Under the pieces are notes generated by a model. The model was given only the letters and a program-made list of their open reading frames with translations. It was not told the DNA's origin and did not search any database. A DNA stretch of 64,000 nucleotides, taken from assembly GCF_900090325.1 (NCBI RefSeq), contig NZ_FMHW01000002.1, forward strand, positions 248,001 through 312,000, given 5' to 3'. Of the stretch, positions 23,491-32,190 are shown piece by piece. Both the position numbers and the translations under genes were made by a program. Within the stretch, counting starts at the first letter, position 1; the number at the start of each line of letters is the position of its first letter. The stretch comes from Micromonospora pallida (GTDB lineage Bacteria > Actinomycetota > Actinomycetes > Mycobacteriales > Micromonosporaceae).

Positions 23491-25932
23491 TCACGGAATC
23501 GGTGACTGCTCCGAGGCGGCTGACGGCGTCGGCTCACTGGTCGGCTCCGGCGTCGTCCCCTCCGCGCTCGGGTCCGGCGGGGTCGGGGAGCCGGTGGGCG
23601 CGGCCGGCGTCGTCGGGGCCGGCGTCGTCGGACTCGTGGCCGGGGAGGGGCTGGCGGACGGGGTGTCCGTGGGGCTGCCGGCAGGAGTCGCCGTCGCCGA
23701 CGGGCTCTGTGGAGCGGTTGTGGCAGGCGCCCCACTCGGGGTCGGACCGGCCGGTGCGTCGGCTTCGATGATGGCCAGGATCTGCTCCTTGTAGCTCTCC
23801 AGTTGGGCCTGGATCTCCTGCGGGGACAGCCCCTCGATTCGCTGACCGAACCGTTCGATCTCCTCCCACAGCGCGTTCAACCTGGCCTTGGCCTCGTCGC
23901 TCAACCCTTCGGGCAGGGTGACGACCAACTGCGAGGCCAGCGCGTAGGTGACGCAGTCTCGGCACGAGTAGTTGACGGCCGCCGAGATGTTCTGGGGCAC
24001 GACCACGTCTGCGGGACCGACGATGAGCACCACCTGGAAGGCGACCGCGACCGTCTGGCAGTTCTGGCAGTTGGCCAGGGCGTAGGCCTCGTTGTGGTTG
24101 TCGACGGTGTCGCCGGTGGCCCAGACGAGGGCGAACGCGACGTCGTAGACGGTGGAGCCGTCCTGGGTGTTGACCGAGAGAGCCTGGTTGTCCCCGGCGC
24201 GGGGTGCCTCGGGCGGGTTGAACGGGAAGACCCAGGTGGGCGCGGGTGTGCCGTTGCCCGACTGGTCCGGGTTCCGGGGCACCATGACGAGCGCGAGGCG
24301 CTGTTCCTCGGTGGGCGGCGGGGCTGCCGTCGGCCAGACGGTGGTCACGGTGCGACGCTGACCCACATGTAGTGGGCGGTCCACCTGCGGCGCGGTGGGC
24401 TTCCGGTTCGCCATCGGCAGGGCATCGGCGACAGTTCCGCGCTCGTGTTTCTGGATGGGCTGGTACTTCGCGCCGTCCGGCCACCACGTCAAGACCAACG
24501 CCGCCACCAGGGCACCGCCGGCGATGATCGCGGCGGCACGGCGTCTCGGCCGGCCGGCGGTGGCGCGCCACACGGAGGTGACCGTCTGCCGGACGAGGCG
24601 GACCAGCAGGTACGCGATGCCGAGCAGCGGCAGGCAGATCGCGAGCATCGCGAGCAGACCGACGCCGACCCGGGGGACGTCACCGGCCGCCCAGTGGGTG
24701 GCGAGGAGCCGGGCGTGGTTCCCCAGGCTCTGCCACGCGGTGGCGGCCACCCGGGGAAGGGCGGTCACCACGAGGACCAGCGACACGAGGAGCAGCGGCA
24801 CCACCGTGAGCACCCAGACGGTGACCACCACCCGGGCCCAGGGCTTGAGCACCTTGGACTCGGCTCGGCCCCACCGGGTCGGTAGTAACCCGAGCAGTGT
24901 CGGCCTGATGCGGGAGTACAGGTCGGGTACGCCGGTCAGGTCGGCCAGGATGTGGTAACCGTCGAAGCGTACGAACGGCGCCAGTTGACGGATCATCTGC
25001 AGCACCTGGGCCGCGATGATGAGCAGCAGCGCGTCCCACCGGATGACCGCCCAGGTGGCGAAGATCGCGACGGCGACGATCGCGTTGAAGTACAGCCCGC
25101 CGAGGTCGACCCGGATCCGGCCGGCCCGTCCGAGCCGGTAGCTGTCGTCGACGTTGGTGTAGAAGGCCGGCCAGACCAGGTAGAGGCCCACGCCCATCGT
25201 GCCCGGCATGGCACCGCCGTACCGGCAGGCCGCCGCGTGACCGAACTCGTGGAAACCGGCCGAGACGACCGTGATCGCGAAGACCAGCAGCAGCAGGCCG
25301 GGCTCGTCGAACGCCTGGTGGGTGGCGGAGGCCAGCCCCTTGTCGAACAGGACCCATCCGGTCGACAGCAGGAACGCGGCGAGCATGACGGCGACGACGA
25401 ACGGCCGGAACAGCAATGCGAAGGGGGCGGTGATCCGTCGCGTCACCCGCGGGTTCGACACCACGAACCGGAACCGGAGTGCCAGTAGGGGGTTGGACCT
25501 CGGTGCCGCTGGCGCGGTGCCGTCGGCACTTCGCAGGAGGCCGAGCGGGGCCAGCTTCGCCTCGGCCAGCGTGCGGACGTTGTCCGCAGTCACCAGCCGT
25601 GACGTTGTGCCGCTCAGGACCTCCGCGATCTCCGGGTAGGTCCGCTGTCCGTCGATCGCATCGAGGAGCAGATAGAGCAGCCGGGTGAGCTGACAGGTTT
25701 GTCCGTCGGCGCGGCGGACCAGCCCGGGTGGCTGGCGGTAGCCGGAGCCGGGAAGCTCACCCAGCAGTTCCAGCCCCGGCGCGCGGGCCGGGACCACCTC
25801 CGGCCGGGAATCCTCCGTCCGCCCCGGGAGGTGATCGCCGCTGTCCGGCCGCCGCCCGTCGGGGCGGGGCGCCACGTCGGCAGCGCCCCGCCCCGAGGAG
25901 TCGTTCGTGTCGATCGGCGCGATGACACTCAT
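23491..25932 (-). CDS. PqqD-like/M50 membrane metalloprotease with extracytoplasmic cysteine domain
   Basis: An 813-residue protein. Residues 52-135 resemble a PqqD/RRE domain (TCQLTRLLYLLLDAIDGQRTYPEIAEVLS), which in RiPP systems binds leader peptides. Residues 165-450 hold about eight membrane helices with zinc motif H228-E-F-G-H232 and the FDGYHILADL segment around D324 as likely third ligand, as in YydH/M50 peptidases. After a helix at 468-485 comes a domain of about 230 residues with C622-x2-C625 and C657-x2-C660, a coiled segment (675-722) and a Pro/Thr/Ser tail to the end. The ATG is five bases after the stop of the upstream repeat-protein gene, so the pair is an operon. The natural candidate substrate or partner is that protein. 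Function is inferred. Confidence 0.8.
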   Translation of the reverse strand: MSVIAPIDTNDSSGRGAADVAPRPDGRRPDSGDHLPGRTEDSRPEVVPARAPGLELLGELPGSGYRQPPGLVRRADGQTCQLTRLLYLLLDAIDGQRTYPEIAEVLSGTTSRLVTADNVRTLAEAKLAPLGLLRSADGTAPAAPRSNPLLALRFRFVVSNPRVTRRITAPFALLFRPFVVAVMLAAFLLSTGWVLFDKGLASATHQAFDEPGLLLLVFAITVVSAGFHEFGHAAACRYGGAMPGTMGVGLYLVWPAFYTNVDDSYRLGRAGRIRVDLGGLYFNAIVAVAIFATWAVIRWDALLLIIAAQVLQMIRQLAPFVRFDGYHILADLTGVPDLYSRIRPTLLGLLPTRWGRAESKVLKPWARVVVTVWVLTVVPLLLVSLVLVVTALPRVAATAWQSLGNHARLLATHWAAGDVPRVGVGLLAMLAICLPLLGIAYLLVRLVRQTVTSVWRATAGRPRRRAAAIIAGGALVAALVLTWWPDGAKYQPIQKHERGTVADALPMANRKPTAPQVDRPLHVGQRRTVTTVWPTAAPPPTEEQRLALVMVPRNPDQSGNGTPAPTWVFPFNPPEAPRAGDNQALSVNTQDGSTVYDVAFALVWATGDTVDNHNEAYALANCQNCQTVAVAFQVVLIVGPADVVVPQNISAAVNYSCRDCVTYALASQLVVTLPEGLSDEAKARLNALWEEIERFGQRIEGLSPQEIQAQLESYKEQILAIIEADAPAGPTPSGAPATTAPQSPSATATPAGSPTDTPSASPSPATSPTTPAPTTPAAPTGSPTPPDPSAEGTTPEPTSEPTPSAASEQSPIP

Positions 25933-25937
25933 GTCCG

Positions 25938-26597
25938 TTACTGGGTGATCTCGGCCGTCTGGTCGGCCGTGGCTTCCGCGGTCACGTCGTCGAGGTGCTG
26001 GTTGATGATGGCGTCCTGCTGGGAGATCGCGGTCGCGCTGGAGTCCACCGACGCGACGTTGGCAGCGACCGCGGCGTCGATCGGAGCCGCGACGTTGGCG
26101 TTGGCGGCGACGGCACCCGCGACCGGGGCGGCCAGGTCGGCGTCGAGATTGACGTTCACGTCGACGTTGAGCAGGTCGCCGTCGAGCATCGAGGTCGGGT
26201 CGGTCGGCACGGTCACGTCACCGTCACCGGGGTCGGTGGGAGTGGGTTCCTCGCTGCCCGGGTCCACGACGTCATCGGACTGGTCGATCGTGCTGTCCTG
26301 GGGAGCGGTGGCGATCGCCTCTCCGGAGAGCGTCTGCTCGATCATGACGCCCTGGTCGGACAGGGCGGCGGCCTCCGAGCCGGTGGACAGGATGTTCGCG
26401 CCGACCGCGGCGTCGATCGGGGCCGCGATGTTGGCGTTGGCGGCGACCGCCAGGTCGATCGGCGCCGCGAGGTCCAGCGCGAGGTCGAGGTCCACGTTGA
26501 GGTCGAGAAGGGAGATCACCTCCTTGGTCGGCAGCGCGGTCGCCGACTCGGCAGCCAACTCGTCCATCGACAGGGGCGTCAGATCCGGTGCACTCAC
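25938..26597 (-). CDS. duplicated-repeat protein, candidate partner/substrate of the PqqD-M50 protein
   Basis: A 219-residue acidic, Ala/Asp/Val-rich protein with no cysteine, no signal peptide and no membrane helix. An N-terminal segment of about 30 residues (TPLSMDELAAESATALPTKE) precedes two copies of a 62-residue unit, at about 30-92 and 141-203. Each contains a Leu/Asn/Asp-rich start, VAANANxAAPIDAAV and a C-terminal ISQQDAIINQHL-like helix. An acidic Pro/Thr linker separates them. GTG at 26597 follows GGAGC by four bases; the longer frame to 26738 lacks a ribosome binding site. The leader-like N-terminus and the downstream PqqD-like domain suggest it is recognised or processed by the M50 protein. 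I do not recognise the family. Confidence 0.75.
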   Translation of the reverse strand: MSAPDLTPLSMDELAAESATALPTKEVISLLDLNVDLDLALDLAAPIDLAVAANANIAAPIDAAVGANILSTGSEAAALSDQGVMIEQTLSGEAIATAPQDSTIDQSDDVVDPGSEEPTPTDPGDGDVTVPTDPTSMLDGDLLNVDVNVNLDADLAAPVAGAVAANANVAAPIDAAVAANVASVDSSATAISQQDAIINQHLDDVTAEATADQTAEITQ

Positions 26598-26834
26598 GTC
26601 AGCTCCATTCCGGGCACATCGGACGTGCCATCGCTCGGTCACGGCGTGGGACCGAGCGGGTATGGACTCACCCTGTTCCGCTCGGTCGGGGAACCTGTGC
26701 CCAGGACGGCTGACCTGAAAACCAGGCGTCCGCTCCATCGAGGGCGCGGAGGCGGAGGCGCCGCGACCACCCCGAGCCTCGGACGCAGAGGCAGGGGAAC
26801 CGGCAGGACCAGCGGGCGGCCCGTCCAGGGCGGG

Positions 26835-27092
26835 TCAGTGGGTGCGGCGGACGTCGTAGCCGGGGCCGTCGACCGCGCCGACGAACTCCTGGTCGCGCAT
26901 CCGGCACCAGGCCGGGATGTCCACCGCTGCCGCCGGGTCGTCGGCGAGCACCCGGACCACCGCGCCGACCGGCAGGCCGGGCAGTCGGCGGGCCAGCGCG
27001 ATGACCGGCAGCGGGCACCGCTGGCCCAGGCAGTCGAGCACGTCGACCGGCCCGCGCGACGCGGCCCCGGCCGTAGCCGATTCCCCGGTCAC
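26835..27092 (-). CDS. TusA-family sulfurtransferase/sulfur carrier
   Basis: An 85-residue protein with the TusA signature LDCLGQRCPLPVIALARRL, including the sulfur-accepting cysteine in CPLP. TusA proteins take persulfide sulfur from a cysteine desulfurase and pass it on for tRNA thiolation or cofactor synthesis. The GTG start overlaps the stop of the upstream cysteine desulfurase gene by four bases, supporting a direct donor-acceptor pair. An ORF extending to 28295 in the same frame is only a shadow of that gene. Confidence 0.88.
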   Translation of the reverse strand: MTGESATAGAASRGPVDVLDCLGQRCPLPVIALARRLPGLPVGAVVRVLADDPAAAVDIPAWCRMRDQEFVGAVDGPGYDVRRTH

Positions 27093-28240
27093 AGCCCCAC
27101 CACCCCGGCCTCGGCGCGTAGGTCGGCGACGATCCCCGGCAGTTCGGCCAGGAACCGCTCGACGTCCGCCTCGGTGGTCTCCCGGTGCAGGCTGACCCGG
27201 ACGTTGCCGTGCGAGAGCACCCCCATCGCCTCCAGCACATGGGAGGGGCGCAGCGTCGACGCGGTGCACGACGACCCGGACGACACGGCGAAGCCCCGCC
27301 GGTCCAGCGCGTGCAGCAACGCCTCGCCGTCCACGTAGAGACAGGAGAAGGTGACCAGGTGGGGAAGACGGTCCAGCGGGTCGCCGACCACCTCGACGTC
27401 CGGGATGTCCGCCGCCACCCGGGCCCGGATCCGCTCCACCAGCGGTGCGAGCCGGGCAGCCTCGGTCGCCGCGTCGGCCGCCGCCGCGCGCAGGCTCGCC
27501 GCCGCCGCGACCACCGCCGGCAGGTTCAACGACCCGGGGGTACGCCCCGACTCGGCCTCGTCGGCCGGCCAGGGCGACTCCCAGCGGGTGCCCTTGCGGA
27601 CCACCAGCAGCCCCACGCCGGACGGGCCGCCCCACTTGTGGGCGCTGGCGGTGAGCACCGACCAGCCGGTGGGCACCGGGGCCCGGCCGACCACCTGGGC
27701 GGCGTCGACGTGCAGCGGCACCCCCGCCCCGGCACACGCGGCGGCGGCCTCGGCGACCGGCTGTACCGTGCCCACCTCGTGGCTGGCCGCGATCAGGCTG
27801 GCCCAGGCCACCCCGGGCGCCCGGACCGCCGCCGTCCACGCGGCGAGGTCGAGGCGGCCCGACCGGTCGACCGGCACCGACACGGCCGAGCCGCCCGACG
27901 CGACGTGCCGCTCGGCTGCGTGCAGCACCGCCGAGTGCTCGATCGCCGAGTGCACCAGCACCGACCCGACCCGGCGACGACCGGCCAGCCCGCCCAGCAC
28001 CGCGCCGTGGGCCGCAGTCGTGCCGTTGGCGGTGAAGGAGAGTTCGTCGGGGCGTACCGCGAGGGTCTCGGCGGCGGCGGCCCGGGCCGCGTCGAGGAGT
28101 TGGCGGGCCCGGCGGGCCTGCGTGTACAGCCGGCCGGGATCGGCCCATCCGTCCGCCAGGGCTGCGGCCATCGCCTGTCTGGCGACCGGATGCAACGGGG
28201 TGGCGGTGGCCGCGTCCAGGTAGACCGGGGGAGGGCTCAC
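27089..28240 (-). CDS. cysteine desulfurase (NifS/IscS-like)
   Basis: A 383-residue PLP enzyme of aminotransferase class V that removes sulfur from cysteine. PLP lysine K202 is in TASAHKWGGP, the cofactor aspartate is in HVDAAQVVG, and the catalytic cysteine is in FAVSSGSSCTAS. Family length is about 380-400. The GTG at 28240 follows TACGTT by seven bases with no ribosome binding site, pointing to a leaderless mRNA. The gene overlaps the downstream tusA-like gene. Confidence 0.92.
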   Translation of the reverse strand: MSPPPVYLDAATATPLHPVARQAMAAALADGWADPGRLYTQARRARQLLDAARAAAAETLAVRPDELSFTANGTTAAHGAVLGGLAGRRRVGSVLVHSAIEHSAVLHAAERHVASGGSAVSVPVDRSGRLDLAAWTAAVRAPGVAWASLIAASHEVGTVQPVAEAAAACAGAGVPLHVDAAQVVGRAPVPTGWSVLTASAHKWGGPSGVGLLVVRKGTRWESPWPADEAESGRTPGSLNLPAVVAAAASLRAAAADAATEAARLAPLVERIRARVAADIPDVEVVGDPLDRLPHLVTFSCLYVDGEALLHALDRRGFAVSSGSSCTASTLRPSHVLEAMGVLSHGNVRVSLHRETTEADVERFLAELPGIVADLRAEAGVVGL

Positions 28241-28247
28241 GGGTGCC

Positions 28248-28253
28248 AACGTA
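28248..28253 (-). promoter_or_regulatory. candidate -10 of a leaderless cysteine desulfurase transcript
   Basis: TACGTT lies seven bases before the GTG at 28240. Confidence 0.4.
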
Positions 28254-28330
28254 GCCTGTGTCCGGCGTCCGCGATCCCTCGACCGGGGCGGACACGCGAC
28301 CCCAGGGCGGTCCGGTCCGTCATGGTCGAG

Positions 28331-28336
28331 TAATCT
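28331..28336 (+). promoter_or_regulatory. candidate -10 upstream of ctaC
   Basis: TAATCT, an A+T-rich hexamer, lies 101 bases before ctaC in the divergent region with the cysteine desulfurase gene. Confidence 0.35.
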
Positions 28337-28437
28337 GCGACCGTCGGTGACGCCTTTGCCGCCGGTGCTGTCACTCCACCGGCCGGGCCGGCGGAACCGA
28401 ACACAGACACCGCGGCGCGCTAGGGAGGCAGGACCAG

Positions 28438-29412
28438 GTGGTCGCAAGGAGTTCGGAGGTACGGCCGACGGCCGTACGGCACAGTGCTTCCCCAGGAGCC
28501 GGTGGGCGCCGGGGACGGGGTGCCGGTCGGCTCGCCGGGCTCGGTCTCGGTGCAGCGGCGACGCTGGTCCTGCTGACGGGCTGCGACGTCGGGGCGGCGT
28601 TCGACGGGTTCGGCTGGCCGCAGGGCGGCATCTCGGCCGAGTCCCGGAAGATGTACGACCTCTGGATCGCGTCCTGCATCGCGGCGCTCGCGGTCGGCGT
28701 CTTCGTCTGGGGCCTGATCTTCTGGTGCATCATCCGCTACCGCAAGCGCGGTAACGAGCTGCCCGTGCAGACCCGGTTCAACATGCCGATGGAGTTCCTC
28801 TACACCATCGCGCCGATCCTGGTCGTCTCGGTGCTCTTCTACTACACCGCGGTGGTGCAGACCGACGTCGAGCGGCGGACGGCGAACCCGGACGTGGTCG
28901 TCGAGGTCGTCGCGTTCAAGTGGAACTGGCAGTTCAACTACCGCGACGGTCTGGGCAAGGACGCGAACACCGTCGCCTCGGTGCTCGGCACCAGCGACGT
29001 CATCCCGGTGCTCGTGCTGCCGACCAACCGGACCATCCGGTTCGAGGAGACCAGCAAGGACGTCGTCCACTCGTTCTGGGTGCCGGAGCTGCTCTTCAAG
29101 CGGGACGTCTTCCCCGGCAAGATCCGCAACGAGTTCGAGATCTCCAAGCTGGTGACCGAAGGCGCGTACGTCGGCCGCTGCGCCGAGCTGTGCGGCAGCT
29201 ACCACGCCTTCATGAACTTCGAGCTGCGGGTCGTGTCGCCCGCGGAGTACGACCAGTTCCTCGCTGCCAAGCAGGACGGCCGGTCGACCCAGGAGGCGCT
29301 CGAGTCGATCGGTGAGGACCCGTACGCGACGACCACCGAGCCGTTCGACACCCGGCGCACCGAGCGCAACTTCAACAACGCGGCCGGGGCACCGGCCGGC
29401 GCGGGACGCTGA
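28438..29412 (+). CDS. ctaC: cytochrome c oxidase subunit II (CtaC)
   Basis: A 324-residue lipoprotein subunit of the aa3 oxidase. The N-terminal export signal ends in lipobox LLTGC. Two membrane helices follow (IASCIAALAVGVFVWGLIFW and FLYTIAPILVVSVLFYY). The CuA site is complete: His in VVHSFWV, and Cys-x-Glu-x-Cys-x3-His followed by Met in RCAELCGSYHAFM. It receives electrons from the bcc complex encoded at 33.9-37.5 kb. ctaF follows after 10 bp. The catalytic subunit I gene (ctaD) is not in the window, as is common in actinomycetes. Confidence 0.96.
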   Translation: MVARSSEVRPTAVRHSASPGAGGRRGRGAGRLAGLGLGAAATLVLLTGCDVGAAFDGFGWPQGGISAESRKMYDLWIASCIAALAVGVFVWGLIFWCIIRYRKRGNELPVQTRFNMPMEFLYTIAPILVVSVLFYYTAVVQTDVERRTANPDVVVEVVAFKWNWQFNYRDGLGKDANTVASVLGTSDVIPVLVLPTNRTIRFEETSKDVVHSFWVPELLFKRDVFPGKIRNEFEISKLVTEGAYVGRCAELCGSYHAFMNFELRVVSPAEYDQFLAAKQDGRSTQEALESIGEDPYATTTEPFDTRRTERNFNNAAGAPAGAGR

Positions 29413-29422
29413 GGGGGCGGGC

Positions 29423-29848
29423 ATGAGAACCGAGTGGAAGATCTTCTCCGTCATCGCGGCGTTCCTGCTCTTCGTCACGATCCTCTACGGGGCGTGGACC
29501 GCCGGTGAGACCGGCGGGGTCGAGTGGGTCGGCACCGTCGCCCTGCTGCTGTCGTTCCTGCTCTGCGCGATGTGTGGTGGCTTCTTCTGGTTCGTCGCCC
29601 GCCGGATCGACCTGCGTCCGGAGGACCGCGCCGACGGTGAGATCGCCGACGGCGCCGGCGAGATCGGCTTCTTCAGCCCGGGCAGCTACTGGCCGTTCGG
29701 CCTGGCGCTCGCCGCGGCCGTCGCCGGCTTCGGCCTGGTGATCTGGCAGTTCTGGCTGATCGGACTGGGCATGGTGGCGGTCGTGCTGGCCGCCTCGGGC
29801 CTGCTCTTCGAGTACTACACCGGCACCCGGCGCACCGCCGAGCACTGA
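29423..29848 (+). CDS. ctaF: cytochrome c oxidase subunit IV, actinobacterial type (CtaF)
   Basis: A 141-residue membrane protein with four hydrophobic helices, beginning MRTEWKIFSVIAAFLLF, as in the actinobacterial CtaF family. It is a small structural subunit of the aa3 oxidase. It starts 10 bases after ctaC and is followed directly by a strong terminator. Confidence 0.93.
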   Translation: MRTEWKIFSVIAAFLLFVTILYGAWTAGETGGVEWVGTVALLLSFLLCAMCGGFFWFVARRIDLRPEDRADGEIADGAGEIGFFSPGSYWPFGLALAAAVAGFGLVIWQFWLIGLGMVAVVLAASGLLFEYYTGTRRTAEH

Positions 29849-29854
29849 CCGGAC

Positions 29855-29898
29855 CACGACGAAGGCCGCCTCCCGACCGGGAGGCGGCCTTCGTCGTG
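29855..29898 (+). terminator. terminator of ctaC-ctaF
   Basis: A perfect 20-bp inverted repeat (arm CACGACGAAGGCCGCCTCCC) around a GACC loop, starting six bases after the ctaF stop. Confidence 0.85.
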
Positions 29899-30086
29899 TG
29901 CACCGAAGTACCGGCCACCGATCGGCGAGTACGACCAGCGCCGCACCGCCGACCTGCTCGGGACACGCCCGGGTGGTACCCGCCCGGCCGTCCGGGCGCG
30001 GTCCGGGGCGTCGCCCGGAGCCGACGCGGCCCATTCGGAGCGGGTGCGGCGAACCCGGTGGGGACGAGCGGGCAGGCGGCGCCGGG

Positions 30087-30293
30087 TCAGGCGGCGTGCC
30101 GGTATCCGCCTCGCGGGGCGGGACGGCGCGCCAGCCGGGCAGGGCCGAACCGGAAGGTGGCGATCAGCAACGCCGCGCCGCAGTTGGTGCAGACCAGTTC
30201 GGGGCAGTCCGCCCCGTGGCCGTCCGCGCAGGGCGGGACCTCGAACAGTTGGACGCCCTGGCAGCTGTCGCAGTACAGCTCGCGCTCGGACAC
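30087..30293 (-). CDS. small zinc-ribbon-like protein (68 aa)
   Basis: A 68-residue protein with three cysteine groups: YCDSCQG, PPCADGHGADC and VCTNCGAAL, consistent with a zinc ribbon, followed by a basic tail. GAGGAGA lies five bases before the GTG at 30293. Such proteins often bind nucleic acid or act as adaptors, but no function is assigned. It is convergent with ctaF. Confidence 0.75.
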   Translation of the reverse strand: MSERELYCDSCQGVQLFEVPPCADGHGADCPELVCTNCGAALLIATFRFGPARLARRPAPRGGYRHAA

Positions 30294-30521
30294 GGGCGTC
30301 TCCTCTCTGTGCGGGCTGCCGGTCGTGGGACCGTCGGTCGACACGGACGGCGCACGCCAGGCGGCGGGACCGCCCACCCACGAAGGCCGACGTCGCTTGG
30401 GAACCGAGATCGACGGGGCGTGGACGTCGCGGCAGCAGCGAAAACTACTCGGCTGTAGTTTGGCACGGGGGTCCGACAACCCTGGGGCCGGTCGTGGCGG
30501 ACGCCACCGCCGCCGTCCGGC

Positions 30522-31568
30522 TCACAGCGAGCGGGCGACCTCGATCCAGCGGTCCAGCGCACGCGCGGCCGCGCCGGAGTCGATCGACTCGGCGGCCCGG
30601 TCCAGTCCGGCCCGAAGGGCGGTGGGCAGGTCACCGTCGAGCGGTCCCTGGGTAGCGAGCGCGGCGGCGGCGTTGACCAACACCGCGTCCCGTACCGGCC
30701 CCCGCTCACCGGCCAGCAGCCGTTGGACCACCCCGGCGTTGTACGCCGCGTCAGCGCCCCGGAGGTCGGCCAGGGTGGCCCGGGGTACCCCGAGCTCCGT
30801 CGCGTCGATCAGCGACTCCCTCACGGTGCCCTGCTGGGCCACCCAGAAGCGGGTGGGGGCGGCGGTGCTGAACTCGTCCAGCCCGTCCTCGCCGCGCATC
30901 ACCAGGACCGAGTCGCCCCGGGCGGCGAAGACGGCGGCCATCACCGGCGCCATCCGCAGGTCGAAGCAGCCGACGGCGCCAGCCCGGGGCCGGGCCGGGT
31001 TGGTCAACGGGCCGAGGAAGTTGAAGAAGGTGGGCACGCCGAGTTCGCGGCGGACCGGGCCGGCGTGGCGCATCCCCGGATGGAACCGGGCGGCGAAGCA
31101 GAAGCCGATGCCCGCCTCGGTGACGCAGCGGGCCACCCCGGCCGGGTCGAGGTCCAGCGGGACACCGAGGAACTCCAGCACGTCGGCGGTGCCGCAGGAG
31201 GACGAGGCGGCCCGGTTGCCGTGCTTGACCACGCGGACCCCGGTGCCGGCCACCACCAGCGCCGCCATGGTGGAGATGTTCACCGTGTGGGCCAGGTCGC
31301 CGCCCGTACCGACGACGTCGAGCGCGGTGGCGCGGACCTCTTCGGGCAGTTCGACCGGGACGGCGTTGGCGAGCATCGCCTCGACCAGGCCGGCCAGTTC
31401 GGCCGGCGTCTCCCCCTTGGCCCGCAGCCCGACGGCGAGGGCGGCGATCTGGGTCGGTGCGGCCGAGCCCGTCATGACCTCGCCCATCGCCCACGCGGTG
31501 TCGGCGGTGGAGAGTTCCTCGTCCCGCAGCAGCGAGGCGAGCAGGTGCGGCCAGGTCCGATCGCCCAT
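30522..31568 (-). CDS. trpD: anthranilate phosphoribosyltransferase (TrpD)
   Basis: A 348-residue enzyme transferring phosphoribose from PRPP to anthranilate, the second step of tryptophan synthesis. The PRPP loop is [16 protein letters not shown], with LAHTV where most family members have Gxx[14 protein letters not shown] and [16 protein letters not shown] are the other family motifs. GGGAGG precedes the ATG. The gene stands alone among respiratory genes, as in mycobacteria near ctaE. Confidence 0.93.
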   Translation of the reverse strand: MGDRTWPHLLASLLRDEELSTADTAWAMGEVMTGSAAPTQIAALAVGLRAKGETPAELAGLVEAMLANAVPVELPEEVRATALDVVGTGGDLAHTVNISTMAALVVAGTGVRVVKHGNRAASSSCGTADVLEFLGVPLDLDPAGVARCVTEAGIGFCFAARFHPGMRHAGPVRRELGVPTFFNFLGPLTNPARPRAGAVGCFDLRMAPVMAAVFAARGDSVLVMRGEDGLDEFSTAAPTRFWVAQQGTVRESLIDATELGVPRATLADLRGADAAYNAGVVQRLLAGERGPVRDAVLVNAAAALATQGPLDGDLPTALRAGLDRAAESIDSGAAARALDRWIEVARSL

Positions 31569-31687
31569 GGTGGGCCTCCCGAGCAGGCGGTGGGGTGCGG
31601 GTGACGGCACCGGCGTCGACGGTGACGGACCGGGCCGGGCGATCGCGGACCCCGGGCGGGCCCGGACCGTGGGACGGGGCGCCCGGC

Positions 31688-32095
31688 TCAGGCGGCCTGG
31701 TCGGCGCCCGCGTGCCGCCGCAGCAACTCGGCGACGGTGGCGCCGGTGGTCACCGGGTCCAGCGGGTGCACCAGGGTCGCGTCGACCTCGGCGTACGCGG
31801 CCAGCCAGCGGTCGGCGGCGCGGGCGATCACCACGCAGGTCGGGGGAGCGTCGGCGCGGTCGTCCTTGACCTGGCGGGCGATGCCGATGCCGCCGGCCGG
31901 GGTCGCCTCGCCGTCGAGCACCATCAGGTGGATCTCGTAGTCGTCGAACAGTCGGATGCACTCGGCGTAGCTGGCCGCGTCGACGAACTCGACGCGCAGG
32001 TCGGCGGCGGGACGGGTGCCCACCGCGAGCCGCATCCGGTCCCGCACCTGCGGGTCGTCGCTGTAGAGCAGGACGGTGTAAAGACGATCGCTCAT
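31688..32095 (-). CDS. stand-alone response-regulator receiver domain, degenerate
   Basis: A 135-residue CheY-like protein without output domain. Acidic residues D13-D14 and the phosphorylatable D61 ([12 protein letters not shown]) are present, but the switch lysine normally before proline is H110 (TLVHPLDP) and the conserved Ser/Thr is alanine. GGGAG precedes the ATG. It lies between trpD and ctaG on the same strand. It probably acts as a phosphate-independent or weakly phosphorylated partner protein; no cognate kinase is adjacent. Confidence 0.8.
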   Translation of the reverse strand: MSDRLYTVLLYSDDPQVRDRMRLAVGTRPAADLRVEFVDAASYAECIRLFDDYEIHLMVLDGEATPAGGIGIARQVKDDRADAPPTCVVIARAADRWLAAYAEVDATLVHPLDPVTTGATVAELLRRHAGADQAA

Positions 32096-32190
32096 CGCTG
32101 GCTTGGCTCCCAGGTCGTAGCTGCGGGGTGATCGTACCGGTCGGGCCGGATCGGTCCGTGACGGGCGGTGGCGGCTGTTGGTGGGGGAGG

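Noticed and set aside
26598..26834. Possible riboswitch or small gene upstream of the repeat-protein gene
   Set aside because: No conserved structure or ORF with a ribosome binding site was seen in these 237 bases; probably just the promoter region.
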